Source of the DNA: Flaccisagitta enflata
Taxonomy: Eukaryota > Chaetognatha > Sagittoidea > Aphragmophora
NCBI GenBank assembly: GCA_965153355.1
Contig: OZ231127.1
Coordinates: forward strand, 73,966,001 to 74,030,000
DNA length: 64,000 nucleotides
Direction: 5' to 3'
Shown one piece after another: positions 10,861-24,575 of this stretch; the first letter of the stretch is position 1, and every line of letters begins with the position of its first letter. The notes under the pieces are model-generated. The model saw only the letters and a list, made by a program, of their open reading frames with translations, ran no database searches and was not told the origin of the DNA. Made by a program: the position numbers and the translations under genes.

Positions 10861-11640
10861 AGTTGTTCATTTACAATGTTATGCTGAAACCTTTTTTTTT
10901 CAGAGGCAGTATAGCTCTCCTTGCCCCAGCATCATGGCATAGTGATCACAACAAATTCTCCCTCCTATCTATCTGGAATACGCAAGAGTTATAAAGAGGT
11001 TTTCAACAGATCGCGAGTAATGCAAAGTTTAAGAGCGTGCTCTTAGATTTGGTGCGCTCCGTCACACACGGAAAAAAAAGAAAAGAAAAAAAGGGAAAAA
11101 GAACAATGCGAACCGCAGTAGAAGCAAAAACACGGGTTTTAATGGGAAAACATCTGTCAGATCGATAACCTCGGTTTCTGTCAAAAAGTTCATTAAACGC
11201 CATGGCCAATTTGAGCATGCGTAGTAGAAGGGGTTCTGAAATAAGGAGAGTAGATAAAAGATAACAAACTGATTTGAGTTATAAAGTGATTACCGTGGTT
11301 CTGAACTTGACTCGAAGATGACCATGGGTGCGTTTCTAGTCACAGACAACCGCGTCTTTATAGGGCCGCTCGGTCGCTCGCTAGATTCACTCACTCCGCT
11401 CGCTTGTTCTGCAGTGCTTCGCTTTACTATGCTCGCTTCGCTCGCTCACTCCATTTATGGGTTCGCAGAGAGGTGAGGGCGCGGGGAGGTGGTCGTATAG
11501 TCGTAGTTGGCAATGTCGGGAGTGAGATAAGACTAAGGCGTCTCACCCTTCAAATAGTCATATCGAGGGTAAAAAATCCTTTATTGACTCCCTTATCTTT
11601 TTTTTCCCTTTTCCGTCGTTAGAAAAGAAAATTAAGCGCC
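10861..11640. other. No gene seen; worn repeat near 11330-11460
   Basis: A degraded module A-like segment (TCTAGTCACAG, then GCGTCTTTATAGG, then GCTCGGTCGCTCG) leads into a CTCGCT-rich stretch. No exon is supported. Confidence 0.4.
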
Positions 11641-11668
11641 GTGATTTGGCATTCAGGTTTTTTTCTTA

Positions 11669-12192
<524 letters not shown>

Positions 12193-12508
12193 TTTTTTTC
12201 TGCCATTTTTTTCTTTTTTATTTGATTTTTGAAGGCACTTTGAAATCACAGACGGCCCCCTTTCTCTTGTTTTTTTTCTTTTTTGTTTTCTCTTTCTATG
12301 CTTTATCCACCATTGTGGTTTATGTTTGTCTGCCTTATTGTCTGTCTCACTGACTCGTGGCCTGTTTGTCCATATCCTTATACTCTGCTTTACCTGATTC
12401 CTATCTGCTACCCTATTTCCTTCTCCCCCTCTATCTTTATCATTTTGTCTTTCTCATTCTTTTTGTCTTTTTCTTTGGCTCTCATTGTCAGTCTGTCTGC
12501 CTGACTTT

Positions 12509-13997
<1,489 letters not shown>

Positions 13998-14296
13998 CAT
14001 TCGGTTTCATTAACGTTTGGGGTTTTTTTCCTTCTTGCAGCAAGGATTAAAAACCCAAAATCCTTTTAAGAATTTTTTTTTCCTGCCATTTTTTTTTCTC
14101 AAGTGGTGAGATCGAGTACCGGATTTTGACTCTGATAAACTGAAAGCCAATGAGAGTCGATGGAAAAAATATGGGCCCAATTTAGTGTTTCATATATTTG
14201 GAATAGATTACCTTTAAGCTTTTAAGTCGCTTGCATGCGACCTGATGTATCAGTCGGTCCGTCAGTCAGTCGGTCTATGGGTCCGCGACACTTTTT

Positions 14297-14989
14297 GGGC
14301 AGCGGCCCCGAAGGGGCCGATGACCTATGCTTTCACACATAGGGGAAATTTTCCTTCTTTTTCCCTCCTCCTCCTTCTCCTGTCCTCGAGGCCCAAATCC
14401 TAGTCTTTGGAGGGCTCAAATTTAGTCTGAACAAACTTCAGCCTGAGGCCGCAAATCCAGCGTGGATAAGCAAATCCAGCCTGGATGCTCAATCCCAACC
14501 TGAGGCTCAACTCAGCCTGGAGAGGCCAAATTTCAGCTCAAGAGGTCAACTGTGCCTTTATGCTCAACTTCATTTAGCTTCAAAGTAAGTTCTAGCTCAA
14601 ATCCCAGTCCCTCGAGGTTCAAATCCTCGAGTGCTCAAATCTCAGTCCTCAAGGGCTACAAACTGCAGCCTCTCGAGGCTCAAATCCCAGCCTGAGGCTC
14701 AATCCCAGCCTCGAGGCCAAAATCCCAGCCTCGAGGCACAACATCCCAGCCTGAGGCTCAAATCCTGCCTAGAGGTTAATTTGGCGCCTGAGGGGCCAAC
14801 TGGTCTCAAGGCCCAAATTCTGGTCTCGATGCCCAAATCCCAGCCTCCAGGCCCAACCCAGCCTTGGCTCAGTGGGGGACAAATGGACAAACGGACATTC
14901 GAACACGGCCCTGCTCCACCAGCACCCTCAAGCATAGCCTACTCAGGCAAAGCACATGCACCGCTGACCATCTGACGCTTTTGCGACTA
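14297..14989 (+). mobile_element. Module B hairpin element
   Basis: It starts in a T-run with GGGCAGCGGCCCC-GAA-GGGGCCGATG and continues with the shared CCTATGCTTTCACACATAGG segment. It then carries about 20 worn units of the GAGGCTCAAATCCCAGCCTC minisatellite (14385-14870) and ends CGCTTTTGCGACTA. The end sequence matches the terminus defined by the empty site for the copy at 3975-4607. A worn module A hairpin (AGTCGCTTGCATGCGACCT) with GGTCCGTCAGTC lies just upstream at 14226-14285, so the two modules are linked here. Confidence 0.8.
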
Positions 14990-15410
14990 TTGCATGTTGC
15001 ACATTGCATCACTGCTCCTGATTAAGTTCCTGATTTTAGGCTGTTTCATAACATATCCTGCCTCCGCCAGCTTGCAAGCCACGCTTCCACTCTCCAAATT
15101 CATTAGTCTGTTTACGCTGACCCTACCTTTGCGCGCGCGCGAGAAAGATAGCAAAATATCTCACTAATGATGCGTGTCGGGGATTTACAAGTAGTAGCAA
15201 TGCATCTACATTGGTAGAACTACCAAGACAATGATTAGTGGACAGATGTTATCCTGAAACAATCAAGACAGACCAACAGAACAATTCAATTTTTGAAAAT
15301 ATCACTATAAGATGTTATCTAAAATCTGCGTCTGGTGCATACTTTGCACTTTAAAAAGTTTATCTCGTTAATTTTGGATTTCTGGCTTCAGAGTTAACGT
15401 GTTCAACCTT
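14990..15410. other. Gene-free stretch
   Basis: No exon recognised; a short GCGCGCGCG stretch lies near 15131. Confidence 0.45.
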
Positions 15411-15413
15411 TTT

Positions 15414-15431
15414 AGGTGCGACAAAGCACCT
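15414..15431 (+). repeat. Module A hairpin variant (GTG/CAC stem)
   Basis: AGGTGCGACAAAGCACCT follows a T-run. The stem bases differ from AGTCGC...GCGACT at three positions, with matching changes on the other arm. CCATAACTGG and a CCGTCTGTCGGTC tract follow. Confidence 0.8.
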
Positions 15432-15671
15432 CCATAACTGGCTGTGTCCGTCTGTCGGTCTGTTGGTCGGTCTGTAACGCATTCGTTCGACGATCCACAC
15501 GTCGCACCTTATTGGCCTTGTTTTCACTCTCTCTTATTTTTTCCTCCCCCAGACCTGTCATTGGCCATTAGAGTTTGTCTACAAAGTTGTCTATCTATCT
15601 TTTTGGTTCGAGCTTCGTATCTGTCATTCTAAGCTTGTCCCTCTGCTTGTCTGTCCTTCTCTGTCTTCCTT

Positions 15672-15672
<1 letters not shown>

Positions 15673-15735
<63 letters not shown>
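15673..15735. repeat. (CT)n microsatellite
   Basis: About 60 bp of CT. Confidence 0.96.
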
Positions 15736-15737
<2 letters not shown>

Positions 15738-15897
15738 GCTCCACTCATTATTCTCCTTATCTATGTCCTAATTAGGATGACGCATTTTTCGATATTATCA
15801 TGAAAATGCAAAGTGACCAAAAGTTTGAAATAGGTTTGGACTCCAAATCATCTTTCATGCCTGCGGCTTCCTCATATCATTCTCACAAGTCCGACCT

Positions 15898-15898
15898 C

Positions 15899-15963
<65 letters not shown>

Positions 15964-16053
15964 CTTGTTCTTGTTCTTCTTCTTCTTCTTCTTCTTCTTC
16001 TTCTTCTTCTTCTTCTTCTTCTTCTTCTTCTTCTTCTTCTTCTTCTTCTTCTT
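15898..16053. repeat. (GTT)n then (CTT)n compound array
   Basis: About 65 bp of GTT passes through GTTCTT intermediates into about 80 bp of CTT, suggesting one array arose by point mutation and expansion within the other. Confidence 0.97.
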
Positions 16054-16543
16054 CCTCCGCGCCTGTTTTGCCCACAAGACGGCGGCTCGTAAAAATTCTT
16101 TATCTGTCTAATTAGCGCAAAATATTTCTGGGATTTACGATGCTTTATGTCTTTTGTCTTTTCCTCATTTGGGGGAAGTTGTTTGCCGCTGCGCCGCGAG
16201 AGGTCGCAACGCAGAATCACTTTTCAGCAGACGATTTATACTCGTTTCTCTCAACTCTCGAGTCTTGTGCACGCGACTCTCAAAGTGATGACATCGGTTG
16301 TTCCGTCCATTTGGCGAGCAGTCCGTTGTGGTCACTTATTCTCACACTTACTAAGCCTTTCCCGTTCTTCAGTTGGTGACCACCATGTAAGTGACTAAAA
16401 GCATGTACATGCTTAACCCTGCCCATCCGTTACTAGGGCAGTGTTACATCTGTTATCACACAAATTTTGTCTGATTTTTTAACAAACAATGCCGCTCATT
16501 GTCAACCAGCAGGAGCCACTGATTTTCATGCCAGAGAACAAGT

Positions 16544-16769
<226 letters not shown>

Positions 16770-16896
16770 CAAAATTAGCAGGCGTGATTCATGTCTATTT
16801 CCGAATGTTTCACAACTCAGGCTGTCATTGACAAATTGACACAATATAAAAGAATTACAGCAGCTCTTTTTGAAGGTAGCCGTGTTTTGAGGGGAT

Positions 16897-17943
16897 TAGA
16901 TAAAAATATCAATATCAGCGACCGAACGATCGAAGTACATTTCATCTACTGGATGTACTTTGATGCAGGCGTTTTGAATCTAGGATGGGTTTTTCGCTAC
17001 TTCCTAATGTCTTCTGCGTGTTTGTAAACTGGCGTAACTACCAAACTTTTTAGGTTGACCACTGCCTTCGCATTAAATCTATGTAGTATCAACGTGGTGT
17101 TCGGATTGCGAATTTTTTATTTTGGAAAAAAAAAATCACAACGAAACAAAGAAAATAAACAAATAACAAAATAGGCAAAGTTTACTTGAACGCAAATAGT
17201 CACAGGTCTGTTTGAGATGAATCAATAATGATTTTCTCCACTATGATTCTCTTCTTTCGTGTCGAATGAAAAAAATCGCGTTCATAATGATCATTGAATA
17301 AAAAAAACTGTTGATATTCTTAGAATGGGGGCACAAGAAGAATGGGACTTGTGTCACAATGAGCCGACCGTGGACGGAGTGAAATTCATCAATTTTACAT
17401 GTTTGAAAATTGAACAAAACTATACAACATCATGTAGCTTACCTATTAATACATATGAATCCATACTTGGATTTTCTTATGCGACCTTATTTTTCATGTA
17501 AATTAGGCTTAAAAAGATATTTTTGGCAATTCTATTACTAAAAAAAATAGATAAATACAATAAAGAAATCAATATGACAGTAAAATTTTTATTGATAACG
17601 TTTAAGCAATCATGTCTGATCATGTTTCTGACAATTTTTTGAATTTTCTGCGTTTTTTTAAAAAAATCTCTAAAAGTACCATTTCTGGCTGGGTGGGCTA
17701 TTGGAGAAAAAAAGTTTTACCCAAGCTCTTACTCAAGCCAGTGACGAGGAATCTTTAAGGGAAGCTTCATGCAAAATTTCAACCAGATCGGAGGATTATT
17801 TTAGAAGTTATGCCATTTTTTCATTTTTTTATCTGGTAGGCTGGTTGGTCCGGTTGGGCTACTGACCATTTTTTAGGTCGCATCAGAGTTTAGACAAAGG
17901 ACACTCTTGATCTAGGTATCAACCAAGCAAAATTTCAATAGGC
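16897..17943. repeat. Tandem duplication, copy 1 (1047 bp)
   Basis: An AT-rich segment is repeated directly in the next 1047 bp. I see three substitutions between copies (in GTGGTGTTCGG, GGGACTTGTGTC and TTAATACAT) and no indel. The start and junction share TAG, a possible microhomology. No ORF or transposon end is evident inside. Confidence 0.95.
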
Positions 17944-18990
17944 TAGATAAAAATATCAATATCAGCGACCGAACGATCGAAGTACATTTCATCTACTGGA
18001 TGTACTTTGATGCAGGCGTTTTGAATCTAGGATGGGTTTTTCGCTACTTCCTAATGTCTTCTGCGTGTTTGTAAACTGGCGTAACTACCAAACTTTTTAG
18101 GTTGACCACTGCCTTCGCATTAAATCTATGTAGTATCAACGTGGTCTTCGGATTGCGAATTTTTTATTTTGGAAAAAAAAAATCACAACGAAACAAAGAA
18201 AATAAACAAATAACAAAATAGGCAAAGTTTACTTGAACGCAAATAGTCACAGGTCTGTTTGAGATGAATCAATAATGATTTTCTCCACTATGATTCTCTT
18301 CTTTCGTGTCGAATGAAAAAAATCGCGTTCATAATGATCATTGAATAAAAAAAACTGTTGATATTCTTAGAATGGGGGCACAAGAAGAATGGGACTGGTG
18401 TCACAATGAGCCGACCGTGGACGGAGTGAAATTCATCAATTTTACATGTTTGAAAATTGAACAAAACTATACAACATCATGTAGCTTACCTATTGATACA
18501 TATGAATCCATACTTGGATTTTCTTATGCGACCTTATTTTTCATGTAAATTAGGCTTAAAAAGATATTTTTGGCAATTCTATTACTAAAAAAAATAGATA
18601 AATACAATAAAGAAATCAATATGACAGTAAAATTTTTATTGATAACGTTTAAGCAATCATGTCTGATCATGTTTCTGACAATTTTTTGAATTTTCTGCGT
18701 TTTTTTAAAAAAATCTCTAAAAGTACCATTTCTGGCTGGGTGGGCTATTGGAGAAAAAAAGTTTTACCCAAGCTCTTACTCAAGCCAGTGACGAGGAATC
18801 TTTAAGGGAAGCTTCATGCAAAATTTCAACCAGATCGGAGGATTATTTTAGAAGTTATGCCATTTTTTCATTTTTTTATCTGGTAGGCTGGTTGGTCCGG
18901 TTGGGCTACTGACCATTTTTTAGGTCGCATCAGAGTTTAGACAAAGGACACTCTTGATCTAGGTATCAACCAAGCAAAATTTCAATAGGC
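17944..18990. repeat. Tandem duplication, copy 2
   Basis: Head-to-tail copy of 16897-17943. After it the sequence continues as unique DNA from GGCCAAATAG. Near-identity points to a recent event or an unmerged assembly overlap. Confidence 0.95.
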
Positions 18991-20203
18991 TAGGCCAAAT
19001 AGTTCCTGAGATATGCCAATTTTAATTTTAAGAAATTTTACCAAAAAAAGACGCAAAAGCATCGCGCATTTGTGTGAGAAGCGCTGTGTGGAAACAAAGA
19101 ATTAACTACGAGGCTTGGGCGCCGAGCGTTACAATTCAGTTCTTGTTTTTGTAGTGACCCTCTTTGGAATTTCACTGACACCAAACGAATTGAAGTTAAG
19201 ACTTGAAATTTTATGTACAAATACAGAATTTGACCCTCTTTCCCATCATGTAGTTAAATTTCCCATCAATAATGTTACTATGCCGTGACATAGTATGAAT
19301 CATAATGTGACACAGGTGTGACAGCTACAGGGAGGAGCACCTTTGAATTGTAACACTCCAGGAAAATTTCGATTTCTCTGAAATGAAGTGGAAAAAATCC
19401 TTGGAAATTGGAGGAAAGATCCTTCAACTACCCGTGAATGCAACGGAAAAAGAAAAAATGCTTAATGTTTGAATAATGATAGGCGTACAAAAAAAACTGT
19501 ATACTTTACTCATTTTTAGTAAAAAATGACCGAAAAATGAAGGGGAAGAGTATTACACTTATAAGTTATTTGTTTTCCTCTTACAGTTGAAATATTGAGA
19601 TGAAACTTTTTACACATATCAATGGATTGATAGTGATTGCTTACAAGCTATGGGATGACCCCATTGACATTTTTTGATTGGTCTAACTTGCATTTTGCTT
19701 GCAGGGACAGAATCGGGACAGGCCAAAATAGACCCTTCTACCCCTATTTTGGACCCCATAGGGGTAGTCGGTGTGGCAAAAATTGGTTTGGTATGGCGCA
19801 CCAGATAGTTGGGTATGTCACCCAAACCTTTGGGACCTTATGCAATTCAGCAGAAGAAGCGATGACACTTCTACAATAGTGGAGAGTCAGGGTTTCTCGC
19901 GCGCATGACGATGCTCGGAATTAGTCAGGGGGAAGTACCGTTGAGCACGAGAGTTTTCAAGTTTGCGTTGCAGGAGAGAGGAATCAGAGGATACATAATA
20001 ATGACAGGATGACGGCAAATAAGGGATGATATGGTAGGACAATCCACAATCTACAATTCTGGGTCAACCCTGTTGTCACACACAGGAAATGACCTATCTT
20101 CTTTCCTATCTTCTCACTATTTGCTTCAATACATCTTCGAAGATGTGTCTTAGTAGAACAGAGAATACTGGAGGCAAAGAAAACTACTATTCCAGCAGAG
20201 ATC
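18991..20203. other. Gene-free stretch downstream of the lectin gene
   Basis: No exon is supported. An 80-codon plus-strand frame at 19637-19879 has no recognisable domain. The part from about 19950 to 20203 would hold the lectin 3' UTR. Confidence 0.4.
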
Positions 20204-20443
20204 TTAACATCTTTGGCAGAGAAACGGTTTAGGATCTCCACAAACTGCGTCAGTCCATCTTCCGGCACCGGCGGCGTTGACCTGAGCGCAGTGCTTCAGT
20301 TGGGCGCCGGTCGGAGCGCCGCCGCCCCAAGAGGCCTCGACCACCGCCGATCCGTCGATCCAAGTCCATCGGCCCGAGCCGCCGAAATCAGAGGCGCCGA
20401 TCCAATACGCGGGATTACGAGCGTACTCAGAAGAAGCCCAATT
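20204..20443 (-). CDS. Lectin exon 4 (C-terminal half of the lectin domain and stop)
   Basis: Acceptor CCATCTTAG|AATTGGGC, phase 0, 79 codons and TAA. It holds the WIG, W-D and FLCQ motifs. It is clearly GC-richer than its surroundings, as expected for coding sequence. Confidence 0.9.
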   Translation of the reverse strand, partial: NWASSEYARNPAYWIGASDFGGSGRWTWIDGSAVVEASWGGGAPTGAQLKHCAQVNAAGAGRWTDAVCGDPKPFLCQRC

Positions 20444-20516
20444 CTAAGATGGAGATAGGGAGAAAAATCCCAGCGTTTTGAGTCGTTGATGATATTCAGA
20501 TAGAGATGCTTTATGA

Positions 20517-20582
<66 letters not shown>

Positions 20583-22641
20583 TTGAACTCATTCATGGGT
20601 TTTTTCTTCAACTCACTCACTCACTCACTCACTCACTCACTCACTCACTCACTCACTCACTCACTCACTCACTCACTCACTCACTCACCTGGTCTTCGCG
20701 TTCTCTCAGGATAGCGAGTCGCATTCCTTTGCCTCTGCAATGAGCTTTAGCTGTTGACCAAGTCATTGGTTGACTTTCATATTGGTACTGGCATTGAACC
20801 GCCGGAAACACTGCGTGGATAAAGGATAATGCACTTAACAGTCAGTTGCGGAATGATTTTCAGTCACTAGAAAAACGGCAATTTGAATATTCGGGTGATC
20901 ATTTTGTTGTTTATCTCGGGACAATGATATTTAGTAAGCGTTCTAAGTCTTACATATCAGGCTGAGCTGATTTTGGGCATTTGAGAAAAACAAGCCCGAC
21001 CGGGCAACGATGCGTCCGGGCTTTGTCTCAGCGTGTATTGATCATGCGACATATGTATGGAGAGACAGATGGACAAACAGACGGGTGAAAAAAACTCTCA
21101 AAACATGTTGGTTAATCATTTGTTTCAGTGTAGGATCTCATCGCGGCCAAAAACAGCCGAGAAACGCGGTTTTTGCACAGGCGTAATGGACCGACGGACG
21201 GATGGACGGACCAACGGACCCACAGACCGACGGACCGACGGACGGACGGACGGACAGACCCTCTTATAGAGATTCGTTCCTGACGGACGCATCTAAAAAT
21301 TGTCTCTAAGCAATTTTCAGGTTCCATTTGCCTGCCTACTTCCATTTGCCATTTTCAGGTTCCATTTGCTGCCTACTTGCAAAATCAATTTGGACTTGAT
21401 CTGGTCAGAAATTGATTGCTGTAGTTGAGTAAGAAATTCCTTCCATAGTCTTTCCATACAACTCAGCATTGATGACGTTCTGTCTAGATCAAGTCCAAAT
21501 TGATTTTGCAAATAGATAGGCCTCTAAATTTGCAGATGGAACCTGAAAATTGCTTGGAGACAATATTTTTTTTCATATGCCCATTTTCAATGCAGCCTAT
21601 TACATATGCGTGCAGCACAAATGTGACAAAGGGAACAAACGACAATGCAAAAGCACGTTTCGGATAACCCATGTGCGTTAAACAGTCCGTTCGTCCGTTA
21701 GACCATGAGCCGTGAGACACTTACCGGTGGCGTCCCAAGTCTCGTAGTAGAGATTACTGCAATCTTCCGGCCTGGATCCATAAAACCAGTTTCCATTGCA
21801 ATACCATCTTGGCTCCCAAAGACTTCGCCAATCGTCCCAATCGACCCAATCGTCATCCCAACTCATCTCTCGCCAATCACGACCGTACCTAAATGAATGA
21901 ATATCAATCTTTATCACTATATTCTAGGATAGCAAAGATTTTTGAATAAAAGATAAAAAAATCATAATCTGCATTTCTATAAAAAAAATGTAAGAGGAAA
22001 GAATTTAGAGTAAAAATTAATTTTTCCCACTTTCATGATATGAACAATGTTTCCTATTTGTGTCATTCACCGGCAATCCAGAAATTAATCAACTAACAAT
22101 TACCTGATAATCACCCACCCATCATTCCTTATTCCACCGGGTCCTTTATTTCTATCTTAATCACATACCAATCACCAGACAAGCACTAGATACTGTTAAC
22201 TCATTCACCAACAACTTACCATCTTCTTCTCCACCACGATTTCGGGCGCCACAATCCTTCGTCGCGCCAAAACCGCTTCAAACGTGACGACGCCGGTGAA
22301 GTCGCAGTTGACGTTTTTGACAGGAAAAACGACAACGATGACGGTGATGAGGATGACGGTGATGAAGGTGAAGATGACGCTGATGAGGGTGACGGGCTGG
22401 ACCCCTCCTCTGTTGTTGTATTACCACTCACATCAGACACACGTGTATCGTTATAGGGATCGTTGACTTGCGCAATGCTCTGGACTTGTGGGCCTTCGGA
22501 AGTAAGTTGCTCAGATGCGGAGACATTTTGAAGAACGGACTCAGTTTGGGAAAAATCTTCTCTTTTCAATAAAGGATGAGAGACCGTAGCATGGACGAGA
22601 ACCCCGAGCAGAAAAGAAACTGAAAATACCGCTAGAGTCAT
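20204..22641 (-). CDS. Secreted C-type lectin-like protein (four coding exons, 315 residues)
   Basis: Exons join with matching phases: 22641-22220, 21888-21725, 20810-20689, 20443-20204. A signal peptide (MTLAVFSVSFLLGVLVHA) leads a Ser/Thr-rich stalk with NVS, NDT and NTT glycosylation sites and a Ser/Pro run (81-100). A furin-type site RLKR lies at 120-123. Residues 124-175 hold 13 Trp plus Arg and Asp clusters. The C-terminal part is a C-type lectin domain: MTWSTAKAHCRGKGMRLAIL, then YWIGASD, RWTWIDG, WTDAVC and FLCQ. Cys220-Cys312 and Cys288-Cys304 fit the two standard disulfides; Cys171/Cys184 resemble the extra pair of long-form domains. The EPN or QPD sugar motif is missing (APTGAQ instead), so calcium-dependent sugar binding is doubtful. 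Such proteins act outside the cell in recognition or defence; the ligand is unknown. The family call is firm; the mature N-terminus is inferred. Confidence 0.9.
20520..20580. repeat. (GT)n in lectin intron 3
   Basis: About 30 GT units (CA on the coding strand), inside the 245-bp last intron. Confidence 0.96.
20610..20688. repeat. (ACTC)n array touching the exon 3 splice donor
   Basis: About 19 tetranucleotide units. On the coding strand each unit reads GTGA, so the array is a series of GTGAGT splice-donor look-alikes beginning at the true donor. Confidence 0.95.
20689..20810 (-). CDS. Lectin exon 3 (N-terminal half of the lectin domain)
   Basis: Acceptor CCACGCAG|TGTTTCC; donor GACCAG|GTGAGTGAG. 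The donor GTGAGT is the first unit of a tandem GTGA array filling the start of the intron. 122 bases, phases 1 and 0. Confidence 0.88.
20991..21294 (-). mobile_element. Type C Helentron-like element, copy 1, in lectin intron 2
   Basis: On the minus strand it starts after TTTTT with a hairpin AGATGCGT...ACGAATCT (21294-21270), then CTATAAGAGGG and a CCGT/CGGT array. A roughly 130-bp body and the segment CCCGGACGCATC follow. It ends with the hairpin GCCCGGTCGGGC. GACGCATC near the end is the inverse of GATGCGTC at the start. Paired subterminal repeats, a microsatellite and a terminal stem-loop are the known layout of DINE-1/HINE Helentron derivatives. No protein encoded. Confidence 0.7.
21299..21564. 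repeat. Foldback element in lectin intron 2
   Basis: Long inverted arms begin ATTGTCTCTAAGCAATTTTC and end with GAAAATTGCTTGGAGACAAT. An inner pair (GCAAAATCAATTTGGACTTG and its inverse) extends the pairing, so most of the 266 bp can fold back. A short direct repeat of TTTCAGGTTCCATTTGC lies in the left arm. No coding capacity. It abuts the type C element. Confidence 0.75.
21725..21888 (-). CDS. Lectin exon 2 (Trp/Asp/Arg-rich linker and first Cys pair)
   Basis: Acceptor CATTTAG|GTACGG and donor CCACCG|GTAAGTG. It covers 54 whole codons, including SWDDDWVDWDDW and the CNGNWFYGSRPEDC segment. Confidence 0.88.
22220..22641 (-). CDS. Lectin exon 1 (signal peptide, stalk, furin site)
   Basis: I chose the ATG at 22641-22639 rather than an in-frame ATG 63 bases upstream, because it starts the hydrophobic signal peptide directly. 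It covers 140 codons plus two bases (phase 2), ending at donor ATG|GTAAGTTG. Confidence 0.85.
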
Positions 22642-22870
22642 TTTGATCGTTGTCGATTGCTGTTGTAGGGTGTTGCTGTTGGCTATATGATTGACGCTTA
22701 TCAAGAGTCTTTGAGATGTTTTTTTTACGCTGTTGTAGGCTTTTGAGTATCACGACCAGAAATCAATATGAACAACTCGGGTAAGGGATTGGCTTTTAAA
22801 CTACCAGAAGAGAATACTTTGGGAAGAGGATAAATCTTGAGTTGAGGAGTTCGACCATGACGATGATTTC
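22642..22870 (-). promoter_or_regulatory. Probable lectin promoter and 5' UTR
   Basis: On the minus strand a TATA-like TTTAAAAG (22800-22793) is followed directly by GCCAATCCC. About 150 bases separate it from the chosen ATG, allowing a start site near 22765. This is positional inference only. Confidence 0.35.
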
Positions 22871-23754
22871 AATTGTTATGGTGGCCTTTGTTCACCACGT
22901 CTCTTATATCGACCTAACCAGGTGCGGGTCTAGATTGAAGTCGGATTCGGTGTGACAAAGAGAGAAATTGAGGTCGACGATTGACTCGGGTTGAATTTCT
23001 CTCATTTCTTCTCAATCCTCGTCTTGATTCGTCATTGTTTGGGATTGTCATACTTTGTCACCATTTCAAGCTTGGCAGTAGCAAAGATCAAAGATCTTGG
23101 GTCGATTGTCGATTGCCGTAGCCGTTACCTCCAACCTCTGCTTTACTGCCAGGTGCATCTCTTTGGCAATATTTTAGACGGCCCGTCGGTTTATCGATGG
23201 AAGGATATGGATAAATCTTTTTTTCTTCTGCTCTCACCTGAACAGTGAACATCTGTACCTAGATATTAAACCGATCAATTATCATGTTGGACAAGCTATC
23301 ATCGGTGGTACTGATGATGGAAATTAAAAAAAAAACGATTTTGATTGATTGATCGATTGAATGATTGATTCAATTTATTGCTCAACAATGTGTTTCAAGA
23401 CAGCTTGAAAACTGCGGGTGGCCGTATTCAACGCGGAATCAGCCGAACCGATCAGTGCTGGTAATAGGTGGACTGATTGGAGTGAACGAGTTAGGAATGA
23501 GCAAATCACGCTTAGCTTAACATGATAATCGACATTTGATCAAAGAAAGAAAAGAGAACAAACGCTCTCTGGACACAGAAACACAACCGGAACATCACGC
23601 ACATACATAGAGACTCGACTTCCCATCTCGAAAATGAGGAAAAGACTATTCCTTTTTTTCGGTAGTGAAGCGACTGACAAATCAGTTTTGACAATTTAAA
23701 GTGCTTTTTTTTTCAGAAATGGAATTTGAATTTTCTGTTGCCGTCGCGCCCGCC
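22871..23754. other. Gene-free stretch upstream of the lectin gene
   Basis: No exon recognised. A run of TTGATTGA-type repeats lies near 23340-23370. Confidence 0.45.
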
Positions 23755-24575
23755 ATTAAATCGGCCAAGTCCACCATCGCCGCCGTTGCCATATTTACCA
23801 CATCTACCATCATCATCATCACCGCCGCATGTACCACATCTACCATTATCGTCAATGCCACATTCATATTCATTACATCTACCATCATCATCATTGCCAC
23901 ATTCACCGCATTTACCATCACCATAATTGCCACATTTACCAGATCTACCATCATCATCATTGCCACATTCATAACGTCTACCATCATCATCATTGCCACA
24001 TTCACCATACCTGCCATCATCATCATTGCCACATTCACCTTATCTACCATCATCATCATTGCCGTATTCACCATATCTACCATTATTGCCACATTCACCA
24101 CATCTTGCATCATCATCATCATTGCCACATTCACCATATCTTCCATTGTTATCACTGCCAACATTCACCACATCTACCATCATCAATGTTCCCACATTCA
24201 CCAAATCTACTATCATCATCATTGCCACATTCACCATATCTATCATCATCATTGCCACATTCACCATATCTACCATCATCATCATTGCCACATTCACCAC
24301 ATCTACCATCATCATCAATCATCATCTACCATTGTCATCACTGCCAACATGCACCACATCCGCCATCATCGTTATTGCAACATTCACCACATCTACCATA
24401 ATTGTCATATTCACCATATCTACTATCATCATCATTGCCACATTCACTACATATTGCATCATTATCATTATCATCATTGCCACATTCACCATATCTACTA
24501 TCATCATCCTTGCCATATTAACCATATCTACCACCATCATCATTGCCACATTCACCAAATCTACCGAATCTACAA
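23755..24575. repeat. 33-bp minisatellite (about 24 worn units)
   Basis: The unit is close to ATTGCCACATTCACCATATC followed by TACCATCATCATC, with unit lengths varying by multiples of three. Because 33 is divisible by three and the unit lacks stops in several frames, long open frames appear on both strands: 295 codons from 23701 on plus (IATFTISTIII repeats) and 160 on minus (MVNVAMMMMVD repeats). Neither has a recognisable domain, and the first unit is preceded by ordinary sequence. I treat it as a repeat; translation cannot be excluded. Confidence 0.85.
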
